From NCBI RefSeq assembly GCF_026248825.1, contig NZ_CP110973.1, positions 4,051,501-4,115,500 on the forward strand: a DNA stretch of 64,000 nucleotides, written 5' to 3'. Below are positions 17,656 to 27,246 of this stretch, in pieces. Below the pieces are notes generated by a model. It made no database searches. It saw nothing but the letters and a program-made list of their open reading frames with translations, and was not told the DNA's origin. Position 1 is the stretch's first letter; each line of letters starts with the position of its first letter. The stretch comes from Larkinella insperata (GTDB lineage: Bacteria > Bacteroidota > Bacteroidia > Cytophagales > Spirosomataceae). A program made the position numbers and the translations under genes.

Positions 17656-18142
17656 TGTCCGGTCCAGCCAATGCCGCTGATTGGAAAGCGTAACTTACAA
17701 ATCTGCTCAATTATTTCTGCAAAATATGAAGAAATATACTCACCGTTTTTATCCGTTTCAGCGCCGGCTAGGGTAGGGGCTAATCCGAATGGTAACGATG
17801 TTTCCAAAAATCTCCCGCCCAGTTCTTTTGCTCCCGTCGGCAGAATTTTAAGACGGTCCTGCTTTGGATCAGTAATTCCATTTTATTGAGAATGAATGTT
17901 TTGCCAATAGGTAGACGGCTTTTATCCGCTTGGGGGTAAACCGAGATGCTTCAGGCGATAATTAAAGTAGCCGATATGGAATATCCAAGCGAGTTCACCA
18001 TTTTTAATTTTTTTTAAGAATTATAAGAAATAGTAGGCGAATACGTGGATTGATTTCATTAGATTTACCAAAAAAATCGCATTTCTTTCCAATTAACTAC
18101 CAGTCCATCTATTAGCCGCCGTATCAACGGTACAAAAAATCT
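17656..18142. other. intergenic region before the first susC
   Basis: Nearly 490 bp without a credible gene. The sequence becomes AT-rich from about 17980 toward the susC start, as expected for a promoter region. I found no full TTTG-N19-TAnnTTTG match, no tRNA and no clear riboswitch. No sigma/anti-sigma or hybrid two-component gene lies beside the pair. Confidence 0.4.
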
Positions 18143-21100
18143 ATGGTGAAACACCTACTCCCTCCAGCTCAGCTTGGCAGGAAGATGAGCGTTTGTGTGC
18201 CTCAACTCCTCTTAGCTGTTCTCTGCACAAACTTCGCTCTCGCTGCGAAAGCTCCCGACCGGAACGTATCAGCCAGAAATCTTGTATCGGTCAAACTGAT
18301 CGATCGGACGCTGACCGGTAAAGTAACAGACGAAACAAACTCTCCGCTGCCGGGTGTGAGTATCGTTCTGAAAGGAACCCAGCGTGGTACGGTAACTGAT
18401 GCAAACGGCACGTATAAACTCGACGTTCCGGACAATGGCGGAACGCTGGTTTTCTCGTTTGTTGGTTACCTGCCGCAGGAGGTAAACGTTGGAACGCAGA
18501 CCGCAGTGAACGTTAGCCTGAAAACCGACGACAAAGTTCTGGAAGAGATCGTCGTTATCGGTTACGGTACCGCCAAGAAAAGTGACTTGACCGGCGCCGT
18601 TGGCTCGGTGCGGGAAGCCGAATTGAAAGAACGTCCAACGGCTTCGCTGACCCAGGCGTTGTCCGGCCGGATGCCCGGTGTGCAGGTGAACACCAACTCG
18701 GGGCGCCCCGGTGGCCGGACTACCGTCCGCATCCGTGGTTTTAGCTCCATCAACTCATCGAACAACCCGCTTTACGTGGTTGACGGTGTGATGTTGCCCC
18801 AGGGAAACCAGAGCCAGTTTAGCTCGGCAATCGACTACATCAACCCCAATGATATCGTTTCGGTAGAGGTCTTGAAAGATGCTTCATCGACCGCTATTTA
18901 CGGAGCTCGCGGTGCCAACGGGGTTATTCTGGTCACGACGAAAAAAGGAAAAGCAGGCGAAGGACAGGTCACGTACAACGCCGATTTCAGCGTGAACACG
19001 ATTGGTCCGAACCGCCCCCAGGTGCTGAACGCCAAAGAATACCTGCAAGTGGAAGACCTGGCGTACGCCAACATCCAGAAATACGATCCGACGGGTTGGG
19101 CATCCGGTAAATATACAAGCCTGGACCCCATTGCCCGCAGAAGACGATTCAGCGAAGCCCACCCCGGTGTTTTCGACGCAAACCTGAACCCGCTTTACGA
19201 TACCGACTGGTTCAAGGAAACCACGCAGAACAAACTTTCTCAAAACCACCAGTTGGGTTTCAGTGGGGGTAACGAGCGCACCCAGTACTCCTTGTCGATC
19301 GGCTACCGCAACGACGAAGGTCTGATCAAGACGTCGTACATGCGCCGGTACTCGGGCCGTTTTACCATTGACGATCAGGTTAAAAAGTGGTTGAAAATCG
19401 GTGGTACACTGAGCTACAACAACCAGACAGAGAACCTGGTGGACATCAACGATGCCGTTGCTCGCCAGATCGTGGAAGATTTCCCGTTCCTGCCGGTAAG
19501 ATACTCGGATGGTACGTATGCTAGCAACCGTGATTACCCGAGCGCCGAAGGTTCGTTCAGTTCCATGCACCGGCTGATGGACCGGCGGTACATCCTGAAC
19601 ACGCAGACCACGCTGGGAAGCCTTTACAGCAACATTACCTTTGCTAAAGGGCTGGAAATGCGCACGGTATTGGGTGTCAACCTGATGACGCAGGAAAACA
19701 ACGAATCGCAAACCCGGACGCTGAACCCCGGTCAGTTTGGGAACGCAGCCAGCCGGAACCGCCGGGAGAACTTCTGGTCACTGGAAAATTACCTGACTTA
19801 CAACAAGCAGATCAGCGACAACCAGAACCTGACGGCCCTGCTCGGTTTATCGTGGCAGGAAACAAACTTCTTCAATATGTCAGCGACAGTTCAAAACTTC
19901 GCTACAGACTATTTTGGATACAACAACTTAGGAGCTGGAGCTACCAACCCGCAGGTGGGATCGGGTGCGTCACGGTTTGCATTTAACTCGTACTTCGGTC
20001 GGGTTAACTACAGCCTGATGGAAAAATACCTGTTCACCGTAACGGGCCGGGCCGATGGTTCGTCGAAATTTGGTGCCAACCACAAGTTTGCGTTCTTCCC
20101 GTCGGCTGCTTTTGCCTGGCGTGTATCGGAAGAAAGCTTCCTGAAAGGCAACCCGGTTATTTCCAACCTGAAACTTCGTACCAGCTACGGCTTAACGGGT
20201 AACTCCGAAATTCCGCCTTATACGTCACTGGCGCTGTTAAGCTCCAACTATGCAACCATTTACGGCGATACGCGCTTTAACGGAACGGGGATCGACCGCC
20301 TGGCCAACCCCGACCTGCGGTGGGAAAAAACGGCTCAGACCGACATTGGTCTGGAAATCGGTATCCTGAAAGGCCGCATCAACCTGGAAGCGGACTACTA
20401 CTACCGTAAGACAACCGACATGCTGCTCGATGCGCCCGTACCGCGTACCAGTGGTTACGCAACCATTCGTCAGAACGTTGGCTCGATGCAGAACCAGGGC
20501 TTTGAGTTTGCGCTGAATACCGTCAACATCGACCGTCCCGGCTTCTCGTGGAATACGACGTTCAACCTGTCGATGAACCGCAACAAGGTGCTTTCGCTGG
20601 CTACGCCGTCGGACATCTTCAACGTGGGTGGCCCGAACTTCACCAACCCGACGAACATCATCCGCATTGGCGAGCCGGTTGGGTCATTCTGGGGTCTGAC
20701 CCGTCTGGGTACCTGGAGCGAAGCGGAGCGCGAAGAGGCTGCTAAATTCACCAGCTACCGGAACAACCTGACCATGCTGCCGGGTGACATCAAATACCTG
20801 GACGTGAACGGTGATAAAATCATCAACGACGCCGACCGGAGCATTATTGGAAACGGTAGCCCGAAAGGCTGGGGTGCGTTCACTAACAACGTTCGTTTCA
20901 AAAACTTCGATGCAACGCTCGAACTTCAGTACATGTATGGCAACGATGTTATGCTGATGAACCTGCACGCCAGCGAAGACCGGCAGGCCCTGGCCAACAG
21001 CTATGCTTCGGTGTTGAACGCCTGGAGACCGGATAACCAGAATACGCCAATCGCCGAAATCCGGGAAACCCGGGCGGGCTACGTAACCAACGTAGACAGC

Positions 21101-21376
21101 CACTGGATCAAAAACGGTTCGTTCCTGCGGGGCCGTAACCTGCTGCTGGGCTACACCTTCCCGAGCCAGGTGACCGAGCGGATCAAAGTAAACCGGCTCC
21201 GGTTGTACGCTACGGTGCAGAACTTCTTCCTGCTGGTTGAAGATCCGATCGTTGGCGATCCTGAAGTAACGCCGACCAACCAGGGAGATGGCAACAGCGC
21301 CTTCTCACAAGGGATGATCTGGCACAACTATCCGAAGCCAACCACGTACATGCTGGGACTCCAGATTGGCCTCTAA
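18143..21376 (+). CDS. SusC/RagA family TonB-linked outer-membrane transporter
   Basis: A 1077-residue TonB-dependent porin. After an N-terminal signal (about 1-34) comes a carboxypeptidase-regulatory-like domain (about residues 55-130, with GKVTDETNSPLPGVSI and LVFSFVGY), a TonB-box-like EEIVVIGYGTAKKSDLTG, the plug (LSGRMPGVQV, RIRGFSSINSSNNPLYVVDG, LKDASSTAIYGARGANGVIL), and a 22-strand barrel to the end. It imports oligosaccharides or other large nutrients together with the lipoprotein lid encoded 28 bases downstream. No glycoside hydrolase lies nearby, so the substrate cannot be guessed. Confidence 0.95.
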   Translation: MVKHLLPPAQLGRKMSVCVPQLLLAVLCTNFALAAKAPDRNVSARNLVSVKLIDRTLTGKVTDETNSPLPGVSIVLKGTQRGTVTDANGTYKLDVPDNGGTLVFSFVGYLPQEVNVGTQTAVNVSLKTDDKVLEEIVVIGYGTAKKSDLTGAVGSVREAELKERPTASLTQALSGRMPGVQVNTNSGRPGGRTTVRIRGFSSINSSNNPLYVVDGVMLPQGNQSQFSSAIDYINPNDIVSVEVLKDASSTAIYGARGANGVILVTTKKGKAGEGQVTYNADFSVNTIGPNRPQVLNAKEYLQVEDLAYANIQKYDPTGWASGKYTSLDPIARRRRFSEAHPGVFDANLNPLYDTDWFKETTQNKLSQNHQLGFSGGNERTQYSLSIGYRNDEGLIKTSYMRRYSGRFTIDDQVKKWLKIGGTLSYNNQTENLVDINDAVARQIVEDFPFLPVRYSDGTYASNRDYPSAEGSFSSMHRLMDRRYILNTQTTLGSLYSNITFAKGLEMRTVLGVNLMTQENNESQTRTLNPGQFGNAASRNRRENFWSLENYLTYNKQISDNQNLTALLGLSWQETNFFNMSATVQNFATDYFGYNNLGAGATNPQVGSGASRFAFNSYFGRVNYSLMEKYLFTVTGRADGSSKFGANHKFAFFPSAAFAWRVSEESFLKGNPVISNLKLRTSYGLTGNSEIPPYTSLALLSSNYATIYGDTRFNGTGIDRLANPDLRWEKTAQTDIGLEIGILKGRINLEADYYYRKTTDMLLDAPVPRTSGYATIRQNVGSMQNQGFEFALNTVNIDRPGFSWNTTFNLSMNRNKVLSLATPSDIFNVGGPNFTNPTNIIRIGEPVGSFWGLTRLGTWSEAEREEAAKFTSYRNNLTMLPGDIKYLDVNGDKIINDADRSIIGNGSPKGWGAFTNNVRFKNFDATLELQYMYGNDVMLMNLHASEDRQALANSYASVLNAWRPDNQNTPIAEIRETRAGYVTNVDSHWIKNGSFLRGRNLLLGYTFPSQVTERIKVNRLRLYATVQNFFLLVEDPIVGDPEVTPTNQGDGNSAFSQGMIWHNYPKPTTYMLGLQIGL

Positions 21377-21404
21377 TTATTGATTATTCAAAAAGAAACT
21401 TGCA

Positions 21405-22964
21405 ATGAAGCATACAATCATAAAAAAACTGAGTAAAGTGGCCCTGGTCGGTGCGGTTTTGCTTGGTCCCTCCAGTTGCTCCGATTTCCTGGAAGAACAG
21501 GCTCCCTCGAACCTGACTTCTGACATTTTCTATACCATTCCGGATCATGCCGAAGCCGCGCTGGCGTCGGTCTATGCCAGCCTGCGCTTTATTGGCGATG
21601 GAGCCAACATCTTCTCCAACAACTGGCAATTGCTGGAAGCCATGACGGGGACTTCCACGACGGAGACCGCCCAGAACTCGGACTTGAACAACCTCTACAG
21701 CCTTTCGCACGACGGAAACACCATCCACGTGGTAAACTACTGGAATGGGTTATACCGGGTTATCGCGCAGGTCAACCAACTGCTTGAGCGGGTGCCGGGT
21801 ATCACGATGCCGGATGCGCAGAAAACCAAGATTTTGGGGGAAGCGCGGTTCCTGCGGGCGTGGGCTTACTTCACGGCTGTTCGGTTGTGGGGGGATGTGC
21901 CACTCGTCACCAAACCGCAGACCATCGAGTCGGCAGATTTCAAGCCAAGCCGGGCGTCTCAGGAAGAGATTTACAATTTAATTGTTGAAGACCTGAAGGC
22001 GGCTGAATCGGCCGGACTGGCCTGGATGGATGTCAGCGGACGGGTTAACCAGGCTGCCGTGAAAACGCAGTTGGCGAAAGTTTACCTGACGATGGCCGGT
22101 TTCCCGTTGAGCAAAGGGGCATCACACTACAAACTGGCTGCCGATAAGGCCTGGGAGGTCGTTCAATACGCCAACGCCAACCCGTCGAGCATCAACCTGT
22201 TCTCAACTTACGAAGAAGTTCACAGCGAAACCACCGAGAACCGATTGGAGCATCTGTTTATGCTGCAATACAACGCAATCGTGGCCAGCAACCCGATGGA
22301 TAACTTCTACGGAAACTTCAAGCCGATCAACTACAATGGTCCGACCGGAACCGGTAGCTCCGTACCCACGAAATCATTCTACGATTCATTCGAACAGGGT
22401 GACCTGCGGGCAAAAGACCAGGAGGGGTATTTCTACACGACGTACTTTACCAACGGGACGGGTGCCCGGTTTGAGTTGGGCGCTCCGTATGTGTTCAAGC
22501 ACTTCAACCGCATTGCCAACGGAACGTTTGGCGTAGCGGGAACGCGTTTGAACAACCTCAACGTACCGCAGATTCGTTACGCTGAAACACTGCTGATTTA
22601 CGCCGAAGCGCAAAACGAAGTTGGCGGACCGACGCAGGCCGCTTACGATGCCATGAAGCGTATCCGCGACCGGGCCAAGTTAACGACGCCCGCGCTGGGT
22701 ACCTACAACCAGGCCTCTTTCCGGGAAGCTGTTTGGCGGGAACGCTGGCACGAACTGTGCTATGAGCAGCTCACCTGGTTTGACATGGTTCGTTTGCGGA
22801 AAGTCTACAACGAGAAAACCAACGGGTTCGATAATTTCGTGGGTCACGTCAACCTGAATACGAACAAAACCTTGGAAGCGAAACACTTGCTGTTGCCGCT
22901 GCCAAGACAGGAGATGCTGAACAACCCGAACCTCCGGCCGCAAAATCCCGGTCATCCCGAATAG
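21405..22964 (+). CDS. SusD/RagB family nutrient-binding lipoprotein
   Basis: A 519-residue surface lipoprotein, with lipobox near GPSSCSDFLEEQAPS (Cys about 25). The N-terminal helical TPR half has ARFLRAWAYFTAVRLWGDVPL, a hallmark of SusD, and the C-terminal half ends with the RagB-type EAVWRERWHELCYEQLTWFD followed by LLPLPRQEMLNNPNLRPQN. It binds glycans at the cell surface and closes over the SusC barrel. Cotranscribed with susC and followed by a strong terminator. Confidence 0.95.
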   Translation: MKHTIIKKLSKVALVGAVLLGPSSCSDFLEEQAPSNLTSDIFYTIPDHAEAALASVYASLRFIGDGANIFSNNWQLLEAMTGTSTTETAQNSDLNNLYSLSHDGNTIHVVNYWNGLYRVIAQVNQLLERVPGITMPDAQKTKILGEARFLRAWAYFTAVRLWGDVPLVTKPQTIESADFKPSRASQEEIYNLIVEDLKAAESAGLAWMDVSGRVNQAAVKTQLAKVYLTMAGFPLSKGASHYKLAADKAWEVVQYANANPSSINLFSTYEEVHSETTENRLEHLFMLQYNAIVASNPMDNFYGNFKPINYNGPTGTGSSVPTKSFYDSFEQGDLRAKDQEGYFYTTYFTNGTGARFELGAPYVFKHFNRIANGTFGVAGTRLNNLNVPQIRYAETLLIYAEAQNEVGGPTQAAYDAMKRIRDRAKLTTPALGTYNQASFREAVWRERWHELCYEQLTWFDMVRLRKVYNEKTNGFDNFVGHVNLNTNKTLEAKHLLLPLPRQEMLNNPNLRPQNPGHPE

Positions 22965-22983
22965 GTAAGGAATACAAACCATG

Positions 22984-23028
22984 AAAGCCGCCCCGATCGA
23001 CGCTGTCAGTTGGGGCGGCTTTGTTTTT
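22984..23028 (+). terminator. intrinsic terminator of the first susCD operon
   Basis: Stem AAAGCCGCCCC (22984-22994) / GGGGCGGCTTT (23012-23022) followed by TGTTTTT, 19 bases after the susD stop. Confidence 0.9.
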
Positions 23029-23126
23029 AAGCACGACAATCATATAACTTGTTGCCAAAACCGGGAAAGTTTCCTGCCAGTTTGAAGTCTTACTTGCTTG
23101 TGGGCTTTCCGTTTAGCCATTTTCCG

Positions 23127-23516
23127 ATGAAACAGAACATTGCGCAGATCGCGCTTGTCGTTGACGATTACGATGAAGCGATTCAGTTTTATACCCAAAA
23201 ACTAAGTTTTACGCTGGTCGAAGATACTGAACTGTCGCCAACCAAACGGTGGGTGTTGGTGCAGCCGCCGGGTTCAACGGGCTGTCGGCTGCTGCTCGCC
23301 AAAGCCGCCGATGAATTGCAGAAAAGTCGGGTAGGCAACCAGACCGGCGGACGGGTCTTCTTATTTCTGCACACCGACGATTTCTGGCGGGATTATCAGC
23401 GCCTGGTTGAAAACGAGATTGTCTTTGTACGAGAACCTGCCAGACAGACCTACGGAACGGTGGCCGTTTTCGAGGACTTATACGGTAATTTGTGGGATTT
23501 AATCGGGCCTGCGTGA
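23127..23516 (+). CDS. VOC family protein (glyoxalase/bleomycin-resistance fold)
   Basis: A 129-residue single-domain vicinal-oxygen-chelate protein. It opens with IAQIALVVDDYDEAIQFYTQKL and has the second module in RVFLFLHTDDFWRDYQRLVE, closing with TVAVFEDLYGNLWDLIGP, where the Glu near the end is a usual metal ligand. Such proteins are dioxygenases, isomerases or resistance proteins; the reaction is not identifiable. The start at 23127 is chosen because upstream codons (open from a TTG at 23049) do not fit the fold. It sits after the susD terminator and is its own unit. Confidence 0.85.
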   Translation: MKQNIAQIALVVDDYDEAIQFYTQKLSFTLVEDTELSPTKRWVLVQPPGSTGCRLLLAKAADELQKSRVGNQTGGRVFLFLHTDDFWRDYQRLVENEIVFVREPARQTYGTVAVFEDLYGNLWDLIGPA

Positions 23517-23598
23517 TGCCTTGGCATCACGAATTTCATAACCTTTTTTCCACTCGGTTGTTATAGATGTGTGGTCTTTACAACCAACAAACAACGGT

Positions 23599-24069
23599 AT
23601 GGAAAAGGATAAGCAGATAAATGAAGAGGATATTGCCGCGATTGACAACCGACATCGTCATGATCAGGAAGATTCGGCAAACGCCATAGATAGCCGGGAA
23701 ATTACTGGCGGTGAAGATGGTCGTAATGACCGCTTCATGGGCAGTACCGACATGGACAGTGGCAACGGTTTGTTGCGGTTTAACGATAGCGACGACCAGA
23801 ATAACAGCCCGGCTGAAGATATCACGGAGGAAGGACAGAAAAGTGTGGTGAGTTCAGGCCCCACAACGAATTCGTCGATGGTGGAGGTCACAACCCACGG
23901 TCCAGATGATTACGCGTCTGCGGCAGATGTTCCGGTGCCGAATGCCCAGGAAGAAGCCAAAGAACAGGAAGAGGACGAGTTGGAGCCGGAAGTCGACCAG
24001 TCGGAGGAAAACACCGAAGATGAAGTGGCCCAAACCGGCACCGCCACCGAGCATAAACCAGTTTATTAA
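23599..24069 (+). CDS. acidic, probably disordered hypothetical protein
   Basis: A 156-residue protein dominated by Asp, Glu, Asn, Gln and Ser, with no Cys or Trp and almost no hydrophobic core (for example EEAKEQEEDELEPEVDQSEE). No signal peptide or helix is seen. Such composition suggests intrinsic disorder or a charged surface/desiccation-type protein; I recognise no family. The start at 23599 follows the natural low-complexity boundary; an in-frame ATG at 23569 is less likely. A second acidic gene follows 46 bases later, so the two probably form a pair. Confidence 0.6.
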   Translation: MEKDKQINEEDIAAIDNRHRHDQEDSANAIDSREITGGEDGRNDRFMGSTDMDSGNGLLRFNDSDDQNNSPAEDITEEGQKSVVSSGPTTNSSMVEVTTHGPDDYASAADVPVPNAQEEAKEQEEDELEPEVDQSEENTEDEVAQTGTATEHKPVY

Positions 24070-24115
24070 TCTCACCTTACAGCCATCTGCCTGTAACATT
24101 CAACTCAACAACGTT

Positions 24116-24487
24116 ATGAGCTTATCAAGCAATTCCCGGAAAGAAAGCACAGAATCATATGCCGCCCAACGCATGGGCAACACCATGGGTGTAGCACCCG
24201 AACAGAGCCAATTGGCCAAAACCGATCAGCCCGGAGACCTTCTGCCCTCCGAATCATACCAAACCGGTGAGATTGATGTAAGGGACCTGCAGCCTGTCGA
24301 CGATGAACCCAACAAGGTTCAGAATGAAGGTGTAAACTCAGATACAGAACTAGTGGAAGTATCGGACGATGCCGTGGCTCGCGACGACGATGGCGGGCTG
24401 GGCGACTCAAAATGGGCGGAAGACCGCGTACCCGGTGCCGATTGGAACCGTGATACAGAAGAAACAAAAGAACTCGGCCATTCATAA
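24116..24487 (+). CDS. second acidic, probably disordered hypothetical protein
   Basis: A 123-residue protein of similar style to its neighbour: Asp/Glu/Ser/Asn-rich, without a membrane segment or signal (TELVEVSDDAVARDDDGG, then WAEDRVPGADWNRD near the end). The reading frame is open far upstream, but that part overlaps the preceding gene in another frame, so the ATG at 24116 is taken. An intrinsic terminator follows. No function can be assigned; the pairing hints at a shared role, perhaps stress-related. Confidence 0.6.
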   Translation: MSLSSNSRKESTESYAAQRMGNTMGVAPEQSQLAKTDQPGDLLPSESYQTGEIDVRDLQPVDDEPNKVQNEGVNSDTELVEVSDDAVARDDDGGLGDSKWAEDRVPGADWNRDTEETKELGHS

Positions 24488-24509
24488 GCAAACAGATTTG
24501 CACTTTTTT

Positions 24510-24534
24510 AAGCCCACCTCGTGTGGGCTTTTTT
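24510..24534 (+). terminator. intrinsic terminator
   Basis: Stem AAGCCCAC (24510-24517) / GTGGGCTT (24523-24530) and a run of T to 24534, 23 bases after the acidic-protein stop. Confidence 0.85.
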
Positions 24535-24588
24535 GTTGGATGGTGATTATTCCCCGCCGGTAGGTGCGGACGGATAGCAAATCCGTTC

Positions 24589-24596
24589 TACCTTTG
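24589..24596 (+). promoter_or_regulatory. -7 box abutting the GT39 start codon
   Basis: TACCTTTG matches TAnnTTTG exactly and ends four bases before the ATG at 24601. Transcription would then begin at or next to the start codon, so the mRNA could be leaderless, or translation could start at the second ATG (24607). No well-spaced -33 element is visible. Confidence 0.4.
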
Positions 24597-24600
24597 CGGG

Positions 24601-26244
24601 ATGCAAATGCCTTTCCATCAGAAACCGGTTTTCTGGCAACTGCTCAGTGTTGCACTGCTGATTCCGGCTCTTTTTTCATACCTGGGTTTTCTGCCGCTGG
24701 ATACCGGAACCGACGAACCGCGCCGGGCGTTGGTGGCACTGGAAATGATTCTGTCGGGCGACTACCTGACGCCTACTCTGAACGGCGAGCTCTATTTCAA
24801 TAAACCGCCCCTCTATAACTGGCTGATTGCGACCTCGTTTCAGCTCTTTGGGAACTATTCATCATTTGCACTGCGGTTTCCGATGATTGTTTCGCTGTTG
24901 CTCTATGGCGTAACCATCTACCTGCTCGTCAAACCGTATCTGGGTGGTCGGGTTGCGTTCGCGGCCGCGCTGATGCTTATCACCAACACCCGAATTTTAT
25001 TGTACGATTCAATGTTGGGGCTGATCGACATTACGTTTTCGTGGCTTACCTACACGGCTTTTATCCTGGTGTATCGTTTCGACCAGAAGCGTAAGTATTG
25101 GGCGTTGTTTCTAAGTACGTATTTGCTGACAGCCCTCGGTTTCATGATGAAAGGACTGCCTTCGCTGGTGTTTCAGGGCTTTACTTTACTCGCTTATTTT
25201 CTCTACACAAAGCAGTTTCGCAGGCTCTTCAGCCCGGCGCATTTTGCGGGGATTGCGCTCTTTTTACTGATTGTTGGGAGCTACTATGTGGCTTATTTCG
25301 ATCGGAACAACATTCCGCCGGAGAAAATCGCATCGGTTTTATTTGACGAGAGCGCCAAACGGACCGTCGTGAAGTTTGGCATCGGGGAGACGCTGCTTCA
25401 CATGCTGACGTTTCCCTTCGAAATGCTGTACCATTACGCCCCCTGGATGCTGCTGGTGGTATTGCTGTTCCGGAAAGGGGCTTTGGCGTGGAAACAACCG
25501 GCCACCGCCCAGAGTCAGCCCACTGATCGGCCGTTAATCGCCGGGCAACCGTTTGTATTATTCAATGCCATTATTTTTCTGGCCAACTTTGTCATTTACT
25601 GGTCGTCTCCTCAGGTGTACGCCAGGTATTTGCTCATGTTGCTTCCCCTGCTCTTTACGATTTTTGCCTACGTTTATTACGAACGAACCTCTCCGACCGA
25701 CTGGCGACGCCGGAGTTGGGAAGGGTTGCTGGGAATCGTTATGGTGGTGGTCACGCTGGGGGCATGGGTACCGTTATTTCACCCGGAAACGCAGGTAATA
25801 CCGGGGGTATTGTGGAAATGTGGGTTGATGTTTGCGGGGCTTGGGTTCATTACATACCACTACATCCGGCAACCCGAACACCGGTTGATTATCCTGATTG
25901 CCTTTCTGGCGATGTTCCGTAACGGTTTCAACTGGCTGGTTATTCCGCCCCGGCTGGCGCACCGGCAGGAATACAAAGATTCTTCGGAGCGGATTGCGCG
26001 GCAGTCGCTCGGGAAACCGTTGTATGGTTATAAAGAAACCATCGGCGACGACGGGCAAACCGACGTGAACAGCTTTCACATCGAAGCGGTGCGCGGGGAA
26101 ATCCTACGCAGAACCGACCGCAAACTGCCCAATGCCCTTTACATTGCCGACTCGACCGCGCTGTCCGGGGAGCGCTACCAAACTCTTTCTGATTTTGACT
26201 TGTTTGACAGACATCCGGCCAAGTTAGTTCGCTTTGCACCTTAG
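24601..26244 (+). CDS. GT39/ArnT-like membrane glycosyltransferase
   Basis: A 547-residue integral-membrane GT-C enzyme that moves a sugar from a polyprenyl-phosphate carrier to an acceptor outside the inner membrane. The first loop carries the family's acidic motif in DTGTDEPRRALVALEM, followed by NGELYFNKPPLYNW; eleven or more hydrophobic helices follow, then a soluble C-terminal portion of about 120 residues. E. coli ArnT adds aminoarabinose to lipid A; the sugar here is unknown. It leads a three-gene operon with a polyprenyl-phosphate glycosyltransferase and a flippase-like protein, which makes the complete route from nucleotide sugar to transferred sugar plausible. Confidence 0.85.
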   Translation: MQMPFHQKPVFWQLLSVALLIPALFSYLGFLPLDTGTDEPRRALVALEMILSGDYLTPTLNGELYFNKPPLYNWLIATSFQLFGNYSSFALRFPMIVSLLLYGVTIYLLVKPYLGGRVAFAAALMLITNTRILLYDSMLGLIDITFSWLTYTAFILVYRFDQKRKYWALFLSTYLLTALGFMMKGLPSLVFQGFTLLAYFLYTKQFRRLFSPAHFAGIALFLLIVGSYYVAYFDRNNIPPEKIASVLFDESAKRTVVKFGIGETLLHMLTFPFEMLYHYAPWMLLVVLLFRKGALAWKQPATAQSQPTDRPLIAGQPFVLFNAIIFLANFVIYWSSPQVYARYLLMLLPLLFTIFAYVYYERTSPTDWRRRSWEGLLGIVMVVVTLGAWVPLFHPETQVIPGVLWKCGLMFAGLGFITYHYIRQPEHRLIILIAFLAMFRNGFNWLVIPPRLAHRQEYKDSSERIARQSLGKPLYGYKETIGDDGQTDVNSFHIEAVRGEILRRTDRKLPNALYIADSTALSGERYQTLSDFDLFDRHPAKLVRFAP

Positions 26245-26289
26245 CAAGTGCTTCATTGACTCCGCGTTGTTCGTCCGAAAAAACATTCT

Positions 26290-27234
26290 ATGCAACCGTA
26301 TCTCTCCATTGTTATCTGTGTCTATAACGAAGAAGGCAATATTTTCCCGATGATCGAGCAGATTGAGCGGGCGTTGATCGGGTACGATTTTGAAATCGTG
26401 TACGTCAACGACGGCTCTACTGACCGGACACTGGTCGAGTTGAAATCCGTGCACAATGACCGGCTGGTGGTGGTCGATCTCCAAACGAATTACGGCCAGA
26501 GTCTGGCCCTGGCGGCCGGAATCGACGTTGCCAGGGGGGAGTACATCGTTACGATGGACGGCGATCTGCAAAATGATCCCGCCGATATTCCGATGATGCT
26601 CCGGCTGGCCGAAGAGGGCGATTATGACCTGGTAGCTGGTATTCGGGCCAAACGTCAGGACGGGGCGTTGCTGCGTAAATTACCCAGCCGCATCGCCAAC
26701 TGGATCATCCGGCAAACGTCGGGCGTACACCTGAAAGATTACGGCTGCGCCCTGAAAGTGTTTCGGGCCGATCTGGCCAAAAGTCTCGGTTTGTACGGAG
26801 AGCTTCACCGGTTTATTCCCGTGCTGGCCCGGCTGGAAGGCGCGCGCATGACGCAGGTTGACGTACAGCACCACCCGCGTCGGATCGGGCAGTCGAAATA
26901 CGGCTTGGGCCGTACGCTGAAAGTGGTCAGCGACCTGATCCTGATGCTGTTCATGAAAAAGTACCTCCGCAAACCGATGCATCTTTTCGGAAGCTGGGGG
27001 CTGATGGCGCTGGCCGTGGGACTATTGATCAACGGCTACCTGCTCTTCCAGAAGCTGCTGGGCCACGACATCTGGGGCCGTCCACTGCTGATTCTCGGAA
27101 CCATTTTGGTACTAGCTGGTATCCAGTTAATTACCTTTGGTATCATGACGGAGCTGCAAATGAGAACCTATTACGAGTCGCAGGATAAAAAACCGTATAA
27201 AATCCGGCGGATCTATAAATCGGAGCTGGTATAA
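26290..27234 (+). CDS. GT2 polyprenyl-phosphate sugar transferase (ArnC/DPM1-like)
   Basis: A 314-residue GT2 enzyme. The nucleotide-sugar site is seen in SIVICVYNEEGNI, YVNDGSTDRT and TMDGDLQNDPADIP (the DxD-type metal site). Two hydrophobic segments near residues 232-275 anchor the C-terminus in the membrane, as in the ArnC/YkcC group. It should load a sugar onto undecaprenyl phosphate in the cytoplasm for the GT39 enzyme encoded 45 bases upstream. The gene ends 12 bases before the next one. Confidence 0.9.
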   Translation: MQPYLSIVICVYNEEGNIFPMIEQIERALIGYDFEIVYVNDGSTDRTLVELKSVHNDRLVVVDLQTNYGQSLALAAGIDVARGEYIVTMDGDLQNDPADIPMMLRLAEEGDYDLVAGIRAKRQDGALLRKLPSRIANWIIRQTSGVHLKDYGCALKVFRADLAKSLGLYGELHRFIPVLARLEGARMTQVDVQHHPRRIGQSKYGLGRTLKVVSDLILMLFMKKYLRKPMHLFGSWGLMALAVGLLINGYLLFQKLLGHDIWGRPLLILGTILVLAGIQLITFGIMTELQMRTYYESQDKKPYKIRRIYKSELV

Positions 27235-27246
27235 AGCGTTTTACTC

